From assembly GCF_033568475.1 (NCBI RefSeq), contig NC_133123.1:6811001-6875000 (forward strand): DNA of 64,000 nucleotides, read 5' to 3'. Made by a program: the position numbers and the translations under genes. Origin of the DNA: Henckelia pumila (taxonomy: Eukaryota; Streptophyta; Magnoliopsida; Lamiales; Gesneriaceae). The notes under the pieces were generated by a model. The model worked only from the letters and a program-made list of their open reading frames with translations, made no database searches and had not been told where the DNA came from. Shown piece by piece: positions 25,950 through 37,675 of this stretch (position 1 is the first letter of the stretch; every line of letters begins with the position of its first letter).

Positions 25950-26530
25950 CAGCTTTGTATTTCCTTTTTAAGATCCATTTGCATTCTAAAGGTTTGCTTC
26001 CCGGTGGGAGATCTACTAACTCCCAAGTATGATTTTGCATGATGAAATCTATTTCGCTTTCTATGGCCTCTTTCCAAAGTGGAGCATCAGGACTGGATAG
26101 CGCTTCACTTAAAGTCCTTGGATCATTTTCTATAGCATAACTAAGAAAATCATGACCAAATGTTTTAGCTATCTTAGCTCTTTTTCTACGCCTTGGTTCT
26201 TCGTTTTCATTAGTTTCCTCATTTGTGGATTTATGACCTCTTTTAATAGAGCTCTTTTCTTTTCCTTCCTTACAAGGAAAGAAGTTCTCAAAAAATGCAG
26301 CATTCCTTGATTCAATAATCGTATTTTCATGTATATCAGAAATCACTGACTAGTGCACTAGGAATTTATATGCACTACTGTTATTTGCATATCCAATGAA
26401 GATGCAATCTACAATCTTAGGTCCAATCTTCACTTGTTTTGGCTTTGGTATTTCTACTTTCGTCAAACACCCACACACTTTCAAGTATTTGTATGAGGGC
26501 TTATGTCCTTTCCACAATTCGTAAGAAGTT
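25950..26530 (-). pseudogene. Copia integrase end and start of reverse transcriptase
   Basis: The frame upstream of the RT core reads through the integrase C-terminal extension (KVCGCL, GPKIVDCIFIGYA), a stop after FLVH, then a charged linker and the first RT block ([37 protein letters not shown]). Near 25940 one or two bases are missing relative to the family, shifting the frame before the KARLVAKGF block. A homopolymer near 26538 (nine T) coincides with a frame break from the integrase core. Confidence 0.8.
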
Positions 26531-27109
26531 TCATTCTTTTTTTTTATGTGGAATTTTGTTAAGAATATGATTTGCCGAAAGTATTGCTTCCCCCCACAAG
26601 TTTTGGGGTAATCCAGAACTTATTATCATGACATTCATCATCTCCTTAAGAGTACGGTTTTTTCTTTCCGCAACACCATTAGATTGTGGTGAATAAGGAG
26701 CAGTTGTTTGATGAATAATGCCAGATTCATTGCAAAATTCTTCAAACGGAGCAACATATTCATCTTCTCTATCACTACGAATTTTCTTGATTCGTTTGCA
26801 TAATTGATTTTCAACTTCATTCTTATAGGTCTTAAATGCTTCAAGAGCTTCATATTTGCTTCTTAAAAGAAACACATAACAGAATCTTGTGCAATCATCT
26901 ATGAATGTAATAAAGTATTTTTTCCCACCTCTAGTTTGTACAAACTTTAAATCACAAACATCGGTGTGAATTAGTTCTAGAGGTATTGTACTTCTTTCCA
27001 CATTGTGAAAATGTATTTTTGTTAATTTAGCTTCAATACATACTTCACATTTGTAGTTTGAATCAATCTTAGTCCTTGGAATAAGATTTAGTTTTCCAAG
27101 TTTTCTCAA
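26531..27109 (-). pseudogene. Copia integrase core
   Basis: About 192 residues with the catalytic D-D-E triad in context: [16 protein letters not shown] region and [14 protein letters not shown]. The zinc-binding part upstream is incomplete in this frame; the HTRLGYVN part of the H-H-C-C motif lies just beyond a TGA near 27155. Family members insert cDNA into chromosomal DNA. Broken at both ends by stop or frameshift. Confidence 0.88.
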
Positions 27110-27532
27110 AGTGTTGAAGTTAACATATCCTAATCTAGTATGCCATAAATTAGATCATTCAACCAAGTAATTCAAAGCATTAACTTTATTACTTTCAAAA
27201 TCACGAAGTACAGTCATTACATTCATCTTGAACAGTCCCTTTTCTATATATTCTTTTCCTAGGAACTATCCATTTTTCATGATTACAACTTTTCCAGCTT
27301 CAAAAACTATTCTAAATCCGGCCTTAACCAGCCTAGAACCGGATACAAGATTCTTCCTTATGTCCGGAACATGAAGGACATCAATAAGAGTAAGCTCTTT
27401 TCCCGAAGTCATCGTGATCACCACTTTGCCTAAGCCAACGATCTTAGAAGTCGCATTGTTACCCATATAGAGCTCTCTTCCACTTATAGGAGTATACTTC
27501 AACAATAACTCCTTGTCAGCACAGACATGTCG
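27110..27532 (-). pseudogene. Copia protease C-terminal half and GAG-pre-integrase
   Basis: The frame re-enters from the Gypsy TSD at [10 protein letters not shown] and continues through [10 protein letters not shown] and [16 protein letters not shown], which belong to the Copia protease, up to a TAG after MKNG near 27263. A second in-frame stop (TGA) is near 27155. The first half of the protease, with the DTG active site, lies 9.1 kb away at 36640. Confidence 0.85.
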
Positions 27533-29533
27533 TGTGACGACCTGGTTCTTAATCTCTCGAATCAAATAATAATCTAAGGTTCATGAATTAAAGCCAAGCA
27601 TCAAAGCCAAAACCAAAAGAATTTTTTTTTTTTTTTAAACCAATGTGGCTCGCTCGAGCGAGAGCTGCTCGGGTCCAAAACCTCCCCCTTGGCTCGCTCG
27701 AGCGAGCCTCGAGTTCCGCTCGAGCGAGCTGCACTCTATCCAGCTGCTAAAAACTCTGATTTTCTACTGTACAATGAAGATTTATACTATATAACCTCTT
27801 TCAACAAAACCAAATGTACAAGAGAAGGTGATAACATCAAAAACTCAAACCCAACAAGATCATGTGTTATACATCTCAAAGTAGTAGAATCTCTAGATTA
27901 AAAGTTCAAGTCTAACAACTACAAGATCAATGTTCTTGTACCAACAAAGTTTGACAGCAACTAACAACTACACCGGATCATCACTTTAATCTCTCAAGTT
28001 TTGACTCGTCAAGCCCGTCTTTGCCCTGTTCCTGAACCACCTATTGTCATGCACACATACAAACATGACAACAGCCGGATAACTCCGGTGAGAAACATAT
28101 TTCCCATTAAAAGCAACTAACATGCATTTCAAATTATATCAATCAAGCTCAAGATATAAAATAGAAGACAATGCATGCTTTAAAACAGGCTTTTCTCAAG
28201 AACTCTATTATTTCATCGGTTGGGATCCCGAGAAGAAGATATCGTAACTAAACCACCGACACTCCCGATCGAGGTGGGGCTACTTATCTTGCTTTCTAGA
28301 GTTTGAATCCACCATACATGTAATTCAGACGCTAGGCTAATAAAACCACCCAGGCCATACATATATAGTTCCTCAAATCGTCTAATCAAACGACTCCGTT
28401 CATTTCAAAAATCAAAGGATAGGTCTCACAAGATGAATGCAATATAAAACATCATATATTCATTCAACAATATCATAGACACATTCAATAATTCACATAA
28501 GAGCAAATAATCAATTAAGTATGTGATTTAGGGAACTCGATACAAACCATCTCGAGTTTTAATCTCATTCAAAAAGTAGTCCACTTTTACCTTTCGATTG
28601 TGAGGTTTATGGTGTCTTCTAGCTGTCCAAATCTGTACAATAAATAACCACAAGCCTTGTCTCAAAATCTGCACTTAAAACTATTCAAACTCCATTGTAG
28701 AATAACTTCAAACCTTGCTTCAATCTATATCGGTTCGAAGGCGATGTTCTCGAGCTCGATGGTCTTTAAACAAAATCTGAAATGAAGTTATATAAGCTAA
28801 GATCTTCAGCCAAGAATTCATGGAAAAGCAGCTCAATACACACTAGCAAAACAGTCTCGAATCATAAGTTTGGCGGCGTAACGGTTAAAGTCGGCAACCG
28901 AAACTCAAAGCTATCAATACTAACAATAAAATACACCATATATCAGTTGTATATCAATCAAAACCCAGCATATCAGCAATTATATAACTCGAATAATCAG
29001 CTGGAATCATAAGAACATAATCGATAGCCATTCTTCAGCCCGACTTCAACATAACAAAGAATACAAGCTCATCAACCTCAATACAAAACAAATCTGATCT
29101 CTGCCATTTTCGAATTCTTAAACCATGATGAATCAAAATAAAACTTACATCAATTCAAAGGCCTCGTCGCGAGGATTCCAAAACATTTTTCGGAATCAAA
29201 ATCGGATAACCGAAACTCAAGATATTGCGATTTGAAGATGAAGAAGATATTGAAGTTCCTTTGTTCTTGCTCTCGGTTCCTTTTCTGAAAAATTCTGATG
29301 GAATGAGTTGAATCACACGTGAATAATTAGAATAATAACAAGTGTCCAACAAATTTCCCACTATTTGCACTTTGGCCCCTCAAGTCTTCAATAAATGCAA
29401 TTTGGTCCTAAATTTTCCATTTCATTCCATTTCAATCCTAAATAATTTAAGAATATTAGAATTTAAATCAAAACTCTAAATATTCCCAAATTAAATATTC
29501 TCGAATTAAAATTAAATAATTCCGGGCGTTACA
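27533..29533 (-). repeat. Gypsy 3' LTR
   Basis: On the plus strand it starts TGTGACGACC and ends GGGCGTTACA. It contains a cluster of three GCTCGCTCGAGC-type palindromes at 27648-27735. On the minus strand a purine-rich tract (AGTGGAGGAGAAT) precedes it at 29534-29546. Confidence 0.93.
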
Positions 29534-29632
29534 ATTCTCCTCCACTAAGATACAATTTCGTCCTCGAAATCTCAAGTACTATCAGCATATCATATAAAAC
29601 ATATAACAGAAAGACTGAAGAAGATACTCACA

Positions 29633-30691
29633 TCAGAGAAACATTTCTGGAAATCGTTGTCGCATGTCTGATTCCGTCTCCCAGGTTGCTTCTTCAATAC
29701 CATGACGACTCCACTGAACCTTCACAAGCGGAATAGTCTTCGTTCGAAGTTGCTTCTCCTTACGATCAAGAATCTGAATTGGCTTTTCAAAATAACTCAA
29801 GGTTTCGTCGAGTTCAGCCTCATCAGATTGAAGCACATGAGATTCATCAGCTAGATATTTTCGAAGCATCGATACATGAAAGACATCATGTATTACAGAT
29901 AAGGATGGAGGAAGAGCTAATCGATAGGCAAGATTGCCTATTTTTTCAAGAACTTCATACGGACCAATATAGCGTGGAGACAACTTCCCTCGCTTGCCAA
30001 ATCGTACAGTGCCTCTGAACGGAAAAATCTTCAGAAACACCCTATCCCCCTGTTCAAATGACAAAGGTCGACGTCGAACATTGGCATACTTCGCTTGTCT
30101 GTCCTGAGCTGTCTTCATTCTTTTCTGAATAATCTTCACTTGTTCAGTCATATCTCGAATCATGTCAGGCTCAATATCAGGTACCTCTGAAATATCATTC
30201 CAGTACAGAGGTGATCGACACTTTCTTCCATACAAAGCTTCAAATGAAGCCATTTCAATACTCGATTGATAGCTGTTGTTGTACGAGAATTCACAAAGTG
30301 GTAGTGAATCTTGCCAACTAGTGCCAAAATCAAGCACTACAGCTCTCAACATGTCCTCCAAGGTCTGAATGGTACGCTCAGATTGTCCGTCTGTCTGTGG
30401 ATGATAGGCTGTGCTCAAGTGTAACTGAGTACCTAAAGCACTCTGTATACTGTTCCAGAAGTGAGATGTAAATCGTGGATCACGATCTGATACAATAGAC
30501 TTCGGCACTCCATGAAACCTGACAACTTCTCGGACATAAATCTCTGTCATCTGGTCGTGTCTATATGTCATGCGATAAGGAATAAAACACGCTGATTTCG
30601 TCAATCTATCGATAATCACCTAGATAGCATCGCAACCTCTGGAAGATTGGGGCAACTTCGTCACAAAGTCCATGGAAATATGATCCCATTT
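29633..30691 (-). pseudogene. Gypsy integrase core and chromodomain
   Basis: The core shows SDRDPRFTSHFW and PQTDGQSERTIQTLED, giving the second Asp and the Glu of the triad. The stop at 30620-30622 (TAG) fits a TGG codon changed by G to A and cuts the core near its start. After the core come the GPYEVLEKIG block and a C-terminal chromodomain-like segment (YFEKPIQILDRKEKQ, VKVQWSRHGIEEATWE). Chromodomains of chromoviruses are thought to guide insertion to heterochromatin. Confidence 0.9.
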
Positions 30692-31474
30692 TCATTCAGG
30701 CACTGATAAACTCTGCAATAAACCAGACGGTTTCTTCCTTTCAGCCTTCACTTGTTGACAATTAAGACATCGAGAAACAAAATCAGTGATATCTGACTTC
30801 ATTGGTTTCCACCAATATTGAGCCTTCAAATCATTGTACATCTTCCTACCACCAGGATGAATGCTATAACGGCTACAATGCGCCTCTTTCAGTAGTTGTT
30901 GTCGCACATCAGAAATATCAGGCACTATAAGGCGATTGTTTACATATAAAAGATCATCTCGAACCTGGTATTCATATACATGCCCTGATCGGACTTTCTC
31001 AATCGAATTCTGCACATTCTGATCAAGTTTCTGAGCATCTTTAATTCGCAACAATAATGTTGGTTCAACTTGAATTTGGAAAAGTCGAAGAGGCTGACAA
31101 TTCGTGTCAAATACTAATCCAGAAAAACAACAGTCTTCAATCAAATGGGATACACCAATCGTCGATAGAGATAAAGAACATACCTTTCGACTCAGTGCAT
31201 CAGCAGCTGCATTTGATTTTTTCGGATAATATTTAATCTCACAATCAAAATCTTTAAGCAAATCAAGCCATCTACGTTGCCTCATATTCAATTATGACTG
31301 TGAAAACAAATATTTCAGACTCTTGTGATCAGAATAAATCTCAAACTGTTCCCCGTACAGATAATGTCGCCAAATCTTCAAAGCAAATACAACGGCGGCC
31401 AATTCAAGATCATGAATCGGATATCTGATCTCGTGAGGCTTCAACTGTCTCGAGGCATAAGCAATCACATGCCC
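30692..31474 (-). pseudogene. Gypsy RNase H end and integrase zinc finger
   Basis: After the TGA at 31475-31477 the frame resumes with [14 protein letters not shown] and [15 protein letters not shown], the end of RNase H. A TAA at 31292-31294 interrupts it. The next open part has RRWLDLLKDFDCEI, ADALSRK, and the integrase H-H-C-C finger (HCSRYSIHPG ... CLNCQQVK). It ends at a TGA at 30692-30694 that fits a Trp codon. Confidence 0.88.
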
Positions 31475-32688
31475 TCATTGCATCAATACACATCCCAAGC
31501 CTCGATGAGATGCATCACAATAAACAGTAAAACCACCAGTACCTGAAGGAATCGTCAAGACTGGTGCACTGGTCAGTCGTTTCTTCAATTCAAGAAAACT
31601 GGATTCACAAGCTTCAGACCAGATAAATGGAGCATTCTTCTGAGTTAACTGAGTAATCGGCTTCGCAATACTGGAAAAATCTTTAATAAAACGTCGATAA
31701 TACCCAGCCAAACCCATGAAACTACGTATCTCAGGAACAGATGTTGGTCTAGACCAGTTAATCACAGCCTCGACTTTACTTGGATCAACAGATATACCAT
31801 CTCCAGATATGATATGTCCAAGAAAAACAACCTGTTTCAGCCAAAACTCACATTTCGACAGTTTAGCATATAGTTTCTCGGCTATCAAGGTTTTTAACAC
31901 AGTTCTCAAGTGCTCTGAATGATCAATCAAATTCTTCGAATAAATAAGAATATTATCACGAAGTCATCAAGATATTTTTGAAAAACACGGTTCATCAAAG
32001 CCATAAACATAGTTGGAGCATTCGTCAGACCAAACGGCATAACTATAAACTCATAGTGGCCATACCTGGTTCTGAAAGCAGTTTTCGGAATATCAGAATC
32101 TCTAACTCTCAGCTGATGGTACCCAGATCTCAGATCGATCTTGGAATAAACAGAAGAACCCTGCAACTGATCAAATAAATCATCAATACGAGGCAAAGGG
32201 TATTTGTTCTTTATCGTTGCCTTGTTTAGTTGCCGGTAGTCGATACAAAGTCTCATGGAACCGTCTTTCTTTCTGACAAATAATACTGAAGCTCCCCAAG
32301 AAGAAACACTGGGTCGAATATATCCATTGGCCAGTAAATCTTCCAACTGATCTTTCAACTCTTTCAATTCCACTGGTGCCATTCGATAAGGTGCTTTAGA
32401 AATCGGTGCAGTACCTGGGATCAGTTCTATGTTGAAATCAATCTCACGATACGGAGGTAATCCCGGAATTTCATCAGGGAAAACATCTGCAAATTCACTA
32501 ACCACTGGCAAGTCAGCCAGGTTCGGGCTAGTTTTCAGCACATCAACTGTATATACAATAAATCCCTCTGCTTCTTTCTGCAAAAGTCGAGTCATAGATA
32601 ATACTGAAATCAGAGGAATCTTAGCACGAAAATCCTTACCATAGAATTTCCATTCTCCAGCCATCTCAGGTCTGAACCTCACTACTTT
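31475..32688 (-). pseudogene. Gypsy reverse transcriptase and start of RNase H, catalytic motif deleted
   Basis: The RT starts with [20 protein letters not shown] and includes [20 protein letters not shown] and [15 protein letters not shown] short deletion near 31948-31954 removes the segment after YLDDFVII and shifts the frame; the part lost is where the family has the catalytic FxDD motif. Downstream, in the new frame, are SKCEFWLKQVVFLGH and GLAGYYRRFIKDFS, then the RNase H beginning TVYCDASHRGLG. With the catalytic aspartates gone this copy cannot reverse transcribe. It ends at a TGA (31475-31477) that fits CGA changed to TGA. Confidence 0.9.
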
Positions 32689-34203
32689 CTAAAAACAGTC
32701 TACGATAGCTCTGTACTTGGTTAGCATATCAATCCCGATAATGCAGTCAAAATCAGACAAACCAAGCACAATACAATCTATCTCTATCTCATTACCATCA
32801 TACTGTAGCAAACAATTCTTAACTATCTGTATGGATATAAGACTTCTCCCCAAAGGTGAAGAGACAGATACTACAACAGGTAATGATTCAACAGGCAAAG
32901 CATGTAATAATGCAAATCGTTCAGAGATAAACGTATGAGATGCACCAGTATCTATCAATACATAGGCAGGATAACCACAAAAAGAACAGTTACCTGCAAT
33001 AACATCATCTGGTGCTCCCCGTGCCTGTTCCTCCATCAGTGCAAAGACATGAGCCTGTTGTCTCAAAGGCTGACTACCTGTCTGACTCCCTCCTGGCCTT
33101 GGTTGTTGCTGTGGATGTGATTTTTGGAAGGAATGGACAGAGGAGGCTTGTCTCGCAGGTTGAGCCACTGATCGTGATGACTCTGTACCTTGTGACTGTC
33201 CAGAACCTCTTTGAGGACACACCCTCGCAAAATGGCCCGGCTGATGGCATATATGGCAACTTCCAAATATACCTCGGCACTGATCGGTCGGATGACTTCC
33301 ACCACAACTGTTACAAAACATTCTAGACTTCGATTTTGAACCACTAGAACTCGATGAACTGCTCTCTGATCTCTTAAACTGTTTTCCTCGAGCTTGCCAA
33401 AATTTATTCTTACCACTGCTGCTACCACCACTATCAAATCGAGGAGGTTGTTGTGAAGTTGGTGCTGGGGGTTGTGACTGTCTCAGAGGCTGAGCGGTAT
33501 ACGAAGCTCCTCGCTGCTGTATCAATCCAGCTTCTGCTCCTTTAGCATTATTCAAAGCCTCAGCAAAATTATTTGGTCTCTTTGTGTTCACCAAAGTAAA
33601 GACGTCTGGATTCAGTCCATTAATGAACTGATCAGCCATTGCCTCCTCACTATCAGCAACATATGGAGCAAAACGTAGCAAGGTAGAAAATTTTGCAACA
33701 TACTCTTCAATGTTTAAATTTCCCTACTTCAAATTAGCAAATTCAGCACCCTTGTCTTTGCGGTAAGACACCGAAAAGAAGCGTTGGTAAAACTCAGTTT
33801 TGAAGATTGTCCAAGTAAGTACAGTTCCTCTACGCTCCAAAGCTTTCTTGGTTGTGAACCACCAGCTCTTTGCAACCTCATGCAACTGATGTCCAATGAG
33901 TCTGACTCTCCGCTCATCCCCATAATCAAGTGAATCAAATAACATCTCCATATCATCGAGCCATCCTTCACATTCAACTGCATTCTCCGTACCTTTTAGG
34001 GTTGGCGTCTTGTAGGATTGAAATCGTTTCAGCAATGTTTCCATCGGATTAGCAGTCATATCTGTCATATCTCTCGAGGTACTCCCTTGCTCATTGCTCG
34101 GAATTTCTGTAGTTGGTGGCACTGTCGGTGCTACAACTATCTGTTCTGGCAGAGGAGTAGGAACTTGTGGTCTAAGAGGTGGTCGTCCTGGTCGTCGAGA
34201 CAT
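32689..34203 (-). pseudogene. Gypsy gag and protease
   Basis: It starts MSRRPGRPPLRP at 34203 and includes the retrotransposon gag domain (KSWWFTTKKALE, FYQRFFSVSYRKD). An in-frame TAG at 33724-33726 (consistent with CAG) breaks gag. The frame continues with NIEEYVAKFSTLLRFAP, a Ser/Gln-rich linker, the CCHC knuckle CHICHQPGHFARVC, and a protease with VLIDTGASHTFIS. A second TAG at 32689-32691, again fitting CAG, precedes the RT. Confidence 0.9.
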
Positions 34204-34627
34204 ATCTGATTATCAAAATGGTTAGGATATCAAATATATCTCAGTCCTCCTCTGATCATCTTACCTCTGATCAAGACTCGGTTCTGATTCAATCTTAAAT
34301 AAAGAATCAATATACGGATATCAAACATGCTTCCAATCAATTAAGATAGTCGGGTAAGCATGTCAAAAACAACAGAACACATGCCTTAATCGTGTCAGAT
34401 AGTCCAAGAAGCATGTGTTTTAAACAATCATAAAACATACTTTCAAATACCATTACAAAATCAACTAATTACATACTTGAAAGTAAAACATGCTAGCATT
34501 TACAACATGTAATTCAATCATGTAATAAATCATATCATGCTAACAAACACAAGCAAGGAAGATGACTCGATCTACCCCACCCGCTATCTAACTCAGTCCA
34601 GAATTTTATCGCTCTGATACCACCTGT
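34204..34627 (-). promoter_or_regulatory. Gypsy leader with initiator-Met-type primer-binding site
   Basis: On the minus strand, TGGTATCAGAGC occupies 34622-34611, five bases from the LTR end. This matches the 3' end of initiator tRNA-Met, the usual primer. The rest is a non-coding leader of about 400 bases before gag. Confidence 0.9.
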
Positions 34628-36634
34628 TGTGACAACCCGGTTCTTAATCTCTCGAATCAAATAATAATCTAAGGTTCATGAATTAAGGCCAAGCATCAAA
34701 GCCAAAACCAAAAGAAATTTTTTTTTTTTTAAACCAATGTGGCTCGCTCGAGCGAGCCTCACCCCTCGCTCGAGCGAGAGCTGCTCGGGTCCAAGACCCC
34801 CCCCCCCCCACCCTTGGCTCGCTCGAGCGAGCTGCACTCTGTCCAGCTGCTAAAAACTCTGATTTTCTGCTGTACAATGAAGATTTATACTATATAACCT
34901 CTTCCAATAAAACCAAATGTACAAGAAAAGGTGATAACATCAAAAACTCAAACCCAACAAGATCATGTGTTATACATCTCAAAGTAGTAGAATCTCTAGA
35001 CTAAAAGTTCAAGTCTATCAACTACAAGATCAATGTTCTTGTACCAACAAAGTTTGACAGCAACTAACAACTCACCGGATCATCACTTTAATCTCTCAAG
35101 TTTTGACTCGGCAAGCCCGTCTTTGCCCTGTTCCTGAACCACCTGTTGCCATGCACACATACAAACACGACAACAGCCGGATAACTCCGGTGAAAAACAT
35201 ATTTCCCAGTAAAAGCAACTAACATGTATTTCAAATTATATCAATCAAGCTCAAGATATAAAATAGAAGACAATGCATGCTTTAAAACAGGCTTTTCTCA
35301 AGAACTCTCTTATTTCATCGGTTGGGATCCCGAGAAGAAGATATCGTAACTAAACCACCGACAATCCCGATCGAGGTGGGGCTACTTATCTTGATTCCCT
35401 AGACTTTGAAGCCACCATACATGTAATTCAGACGCTAGGCTAATACAACCACCCAGGCCATACATATATAGTTCCTCAAATCGTCTAATCGAACGACTCC
35501 GTTCATTTCAAAAATCAAAGGATAGGTCTCACAAGAGGAATGCAATATAAAACATCATATATTCATTCAACAATATCATAGACACATTCAATAATTCACA
35601 TAAGAGAAAATAATCAATTAAGTATATGATTTAGGGAACTCGATACAAACCATCTCGAGTTTTAATCTCATTCAAAAAGTAGTCCACTTTTACCTTTCGA
35701 TTGTGAGGTTTATGGTGTCTTCTAGCTGTCCAAATCTGTACAATAAACAACCACAAGCCTTGTCTCAAAATCTGCACTTAAAACCATTCAAACTCCATTG
35801 TAGAATAACTTCAAACCTTGCTTCAATCTCTATCGGTTCGAAGGCGATGTTCTCGAGCTCGATGGCCTTTAAACAAAATCTGAAATGAAGTTATATAAGC
35901 TAAGATCTTCAGCCAAGAATTCATGGAAAAACATCTCAATACACACTAGCAAAACAGTCTCGAATCATAAGTTTGGCGGCGTAACGGTTAAAGTCGGCAA
36001 CCGAAACTCAAAGCTATCAACACTAACAATCAAAAACACCATATATCAGTTTTATATCAATCAAAACCCAGAATATCAGCAAGTATATAACTCGAATAAT
36101 CAGCTGGAATCATAAGAACATAATCGATAGCCATTCTTCAGCCCGACTTCAACATAACAAAGAATACAAGCTCATCAACCTCAATACAAAACAAATCTGA
36201 TCTCTGCCATTTTTGAATTATTAAACCATGATGAATAAAAAAAAAACTTACATCAATTCAAAGGCCTCGTTGCGAGGATTCCAAAACATTTTTCGGAATC
36301 AAAATCGGATAACCGAAACTCAAGATATTGCGATTTGAGATGAAGAAGATATTGAAGTTCCTTTGTTCTTGCTCTCGGTTCCTTTTCTGAAAAATTCTGA
36401 TGGAATGAGTTGAATCACACGTGAATACTTAGAATAATAACAAGTGTCCAACAAATTTCCCACTATTTGCACTTTGGCCCCTCAAGTCTTCAATAAATGC
36501 AATTTGGTCCTCAATTTTCCATTTCATTCAATTTCAATCCTAAATAATTTAAAAATATTAGAATTTAAATCAAAACTATAAATATTCCCAAATTAAATAT
36601 TCTCGGATTAAATTAAATAATTCCGGGCGTTACA
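34628..36634 (-). repeat. Gypsy 5' LTR
   Basis: It matches the LTR at 27533-29533 over its length with scattered substitutions. The palindrome cluster (34741-34833) is rearranged relative to the other LTR, and a long C run (about 34796-34809) lies within it. Transcription of the element should start inside this LTR. Confidence 0.93.
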
Positions 36635-36639
36635 TGTCG

Positions 36640-37656
36640 TGTTGCTCCAGTGTCGATATACCATTCTCTAGGATGATCAATCATGTTAGCCTCGAAGACT
36701 ACTGCTGACAGATCTATTTCAGACAAGTCAATAGGCACAGATTTGTGTTGAACAACATTTGCTCGATACTGATCGTCCTTCTTTGGTAAGCGACAATCCT
36801 TGGCCTTGTGGTTCGTCTTCCCACAGTTCCAACATGTTTCTTTCCATTTTTTGTTCTTCCCTTGCTTCACATCTTTCCCAAAATGTTTCCTTTTCTTCGT
36901 AGCATTTGGTTCCACCAAGTTTGCCTTTGCTTCCATCGGCATCTTACCAGTTTTCATCTCCGCTTTGCGATTGTCTTCCTCAATTCGCAGTCTAACGATC
37001 AAGTCCTCGAGCCCCATTTCCTTGCGTTTATGCTTCAGATAATTTTTGAATTCTTTCCATAAAGGTGGTAGCTTTTCAATCAGCGAAGCAAATTGGAAGG
37101 ATTCACTGATCATCATCCTTTCAGCCATTATATCATGGAGTATGATTTGGAACTCTTGCACTTGGCTAATCACCGTCTTGGTATCAACCATTTTGAAGTC
37201 AAGAAACTTTCCGACTACAAATTTCTTTGTGCCAACATCCTCGGTCTTATATTTCTTCTCCAAGGATTCCCACAGTTCCTTAGCAGTCTTGGTTGCAGAG
37301 TATACGTTGTACAGCGTATTATCCAACTCATTCAGTATATAGTTCCGACACAAGAAGTCACTGTGAGACCATGCATCGAAAGCAGATCTTGCTTGTGTGT
37401 CAGCATTTGGTGCTGGAACAGCAACCACTTCCTTCAAAAACCTCGCAAGATGAAGTGTAGTGAGGTAAAACAACATCTTCTGCTGCCATGTCTTGAAGTC
37501 AGTATCGGAGAACTTCTCAGGTCTCTCGGCATGCGCATTAGAAGCAGCAGGGGCCGTGACAACAGCCGTTGTAACAAGTGGCAGCGTAATAGGGGGCGGT
37601 GGTGGGGGCGTAACAGAGGGCGGCGTGACTTTGGCAGAAGGATCAGTAGCCATCAT
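36640..37656 (-). pseudogene. Copia gag and protease N-terminal half
   Basis: It starts MMATDPSAKV at 37656, a Pro-rich N-terminus, then the gag domain (ERPEKFSDTDFKTWQQKML, LDNTLYNVYSATKTAKELWE), a Lys-rich stretch, and the CCHC knuckle CWNCGKTNHKAKDC. The protease follows with REWYIDTGATRHV, including the DTG active site; the Gypsy element inserted directly after this. About 339 residues, otherwise free of stops. The gag start is only 19 bases from the LTR end. Confidence 0.92.
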
Positions 37657-37675
37657 ACGAAATTTGTCTTAAACT
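37657..37675 (-). promoter_or_regulatory. Very short Copia leader with self-complementary segment
   Basis: Only 19 bases separate the 5' LTR from the gag ATG. No TGG-starting tRNA-type PBS is present. TTTAAGACAAATTT (minus strand, 37673-37660) is exactly complementary to AAATTTGTCTTAAA on the minus strand of the LTR (plus-strand TTTAAGACAAATTT at 37747-37760). In the RNA the two 14-base arms would form a stem ending three bases before AUG. Confidence 0.6.

Larger units (their letters stand above)
27533..36634 (-). mobile_element. Ty3/Gypsy chromovirus (Tekay/Del-like), nested in the Copia element
   Basis: LTRs of about 2.0 kb at 27533-29533 and 34628-36634, ends TG...CA. The 5-bp TSD TGTCG is exact (27528-27532 and 36635-36639). 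Reading on the minus strand, the order is gag, CCHC, protease, RT, RNase H, integrase, chromodomain. The PBS TGGTATCAGAGC and a purine tract are present. The LTRs are near-identical by eye, so insertion is younger than the host Copia. The polyprotein has several stops and a deletion, so this copy is dead. Confidence 0.95.

Noticed and set aside
27643-27740. CRISPR-like short repeats in the Gypsy LTR
   Set aside because: They are CTCGAG-centred palindromes with irregular spacing in an LTR; nothing suggests an array.
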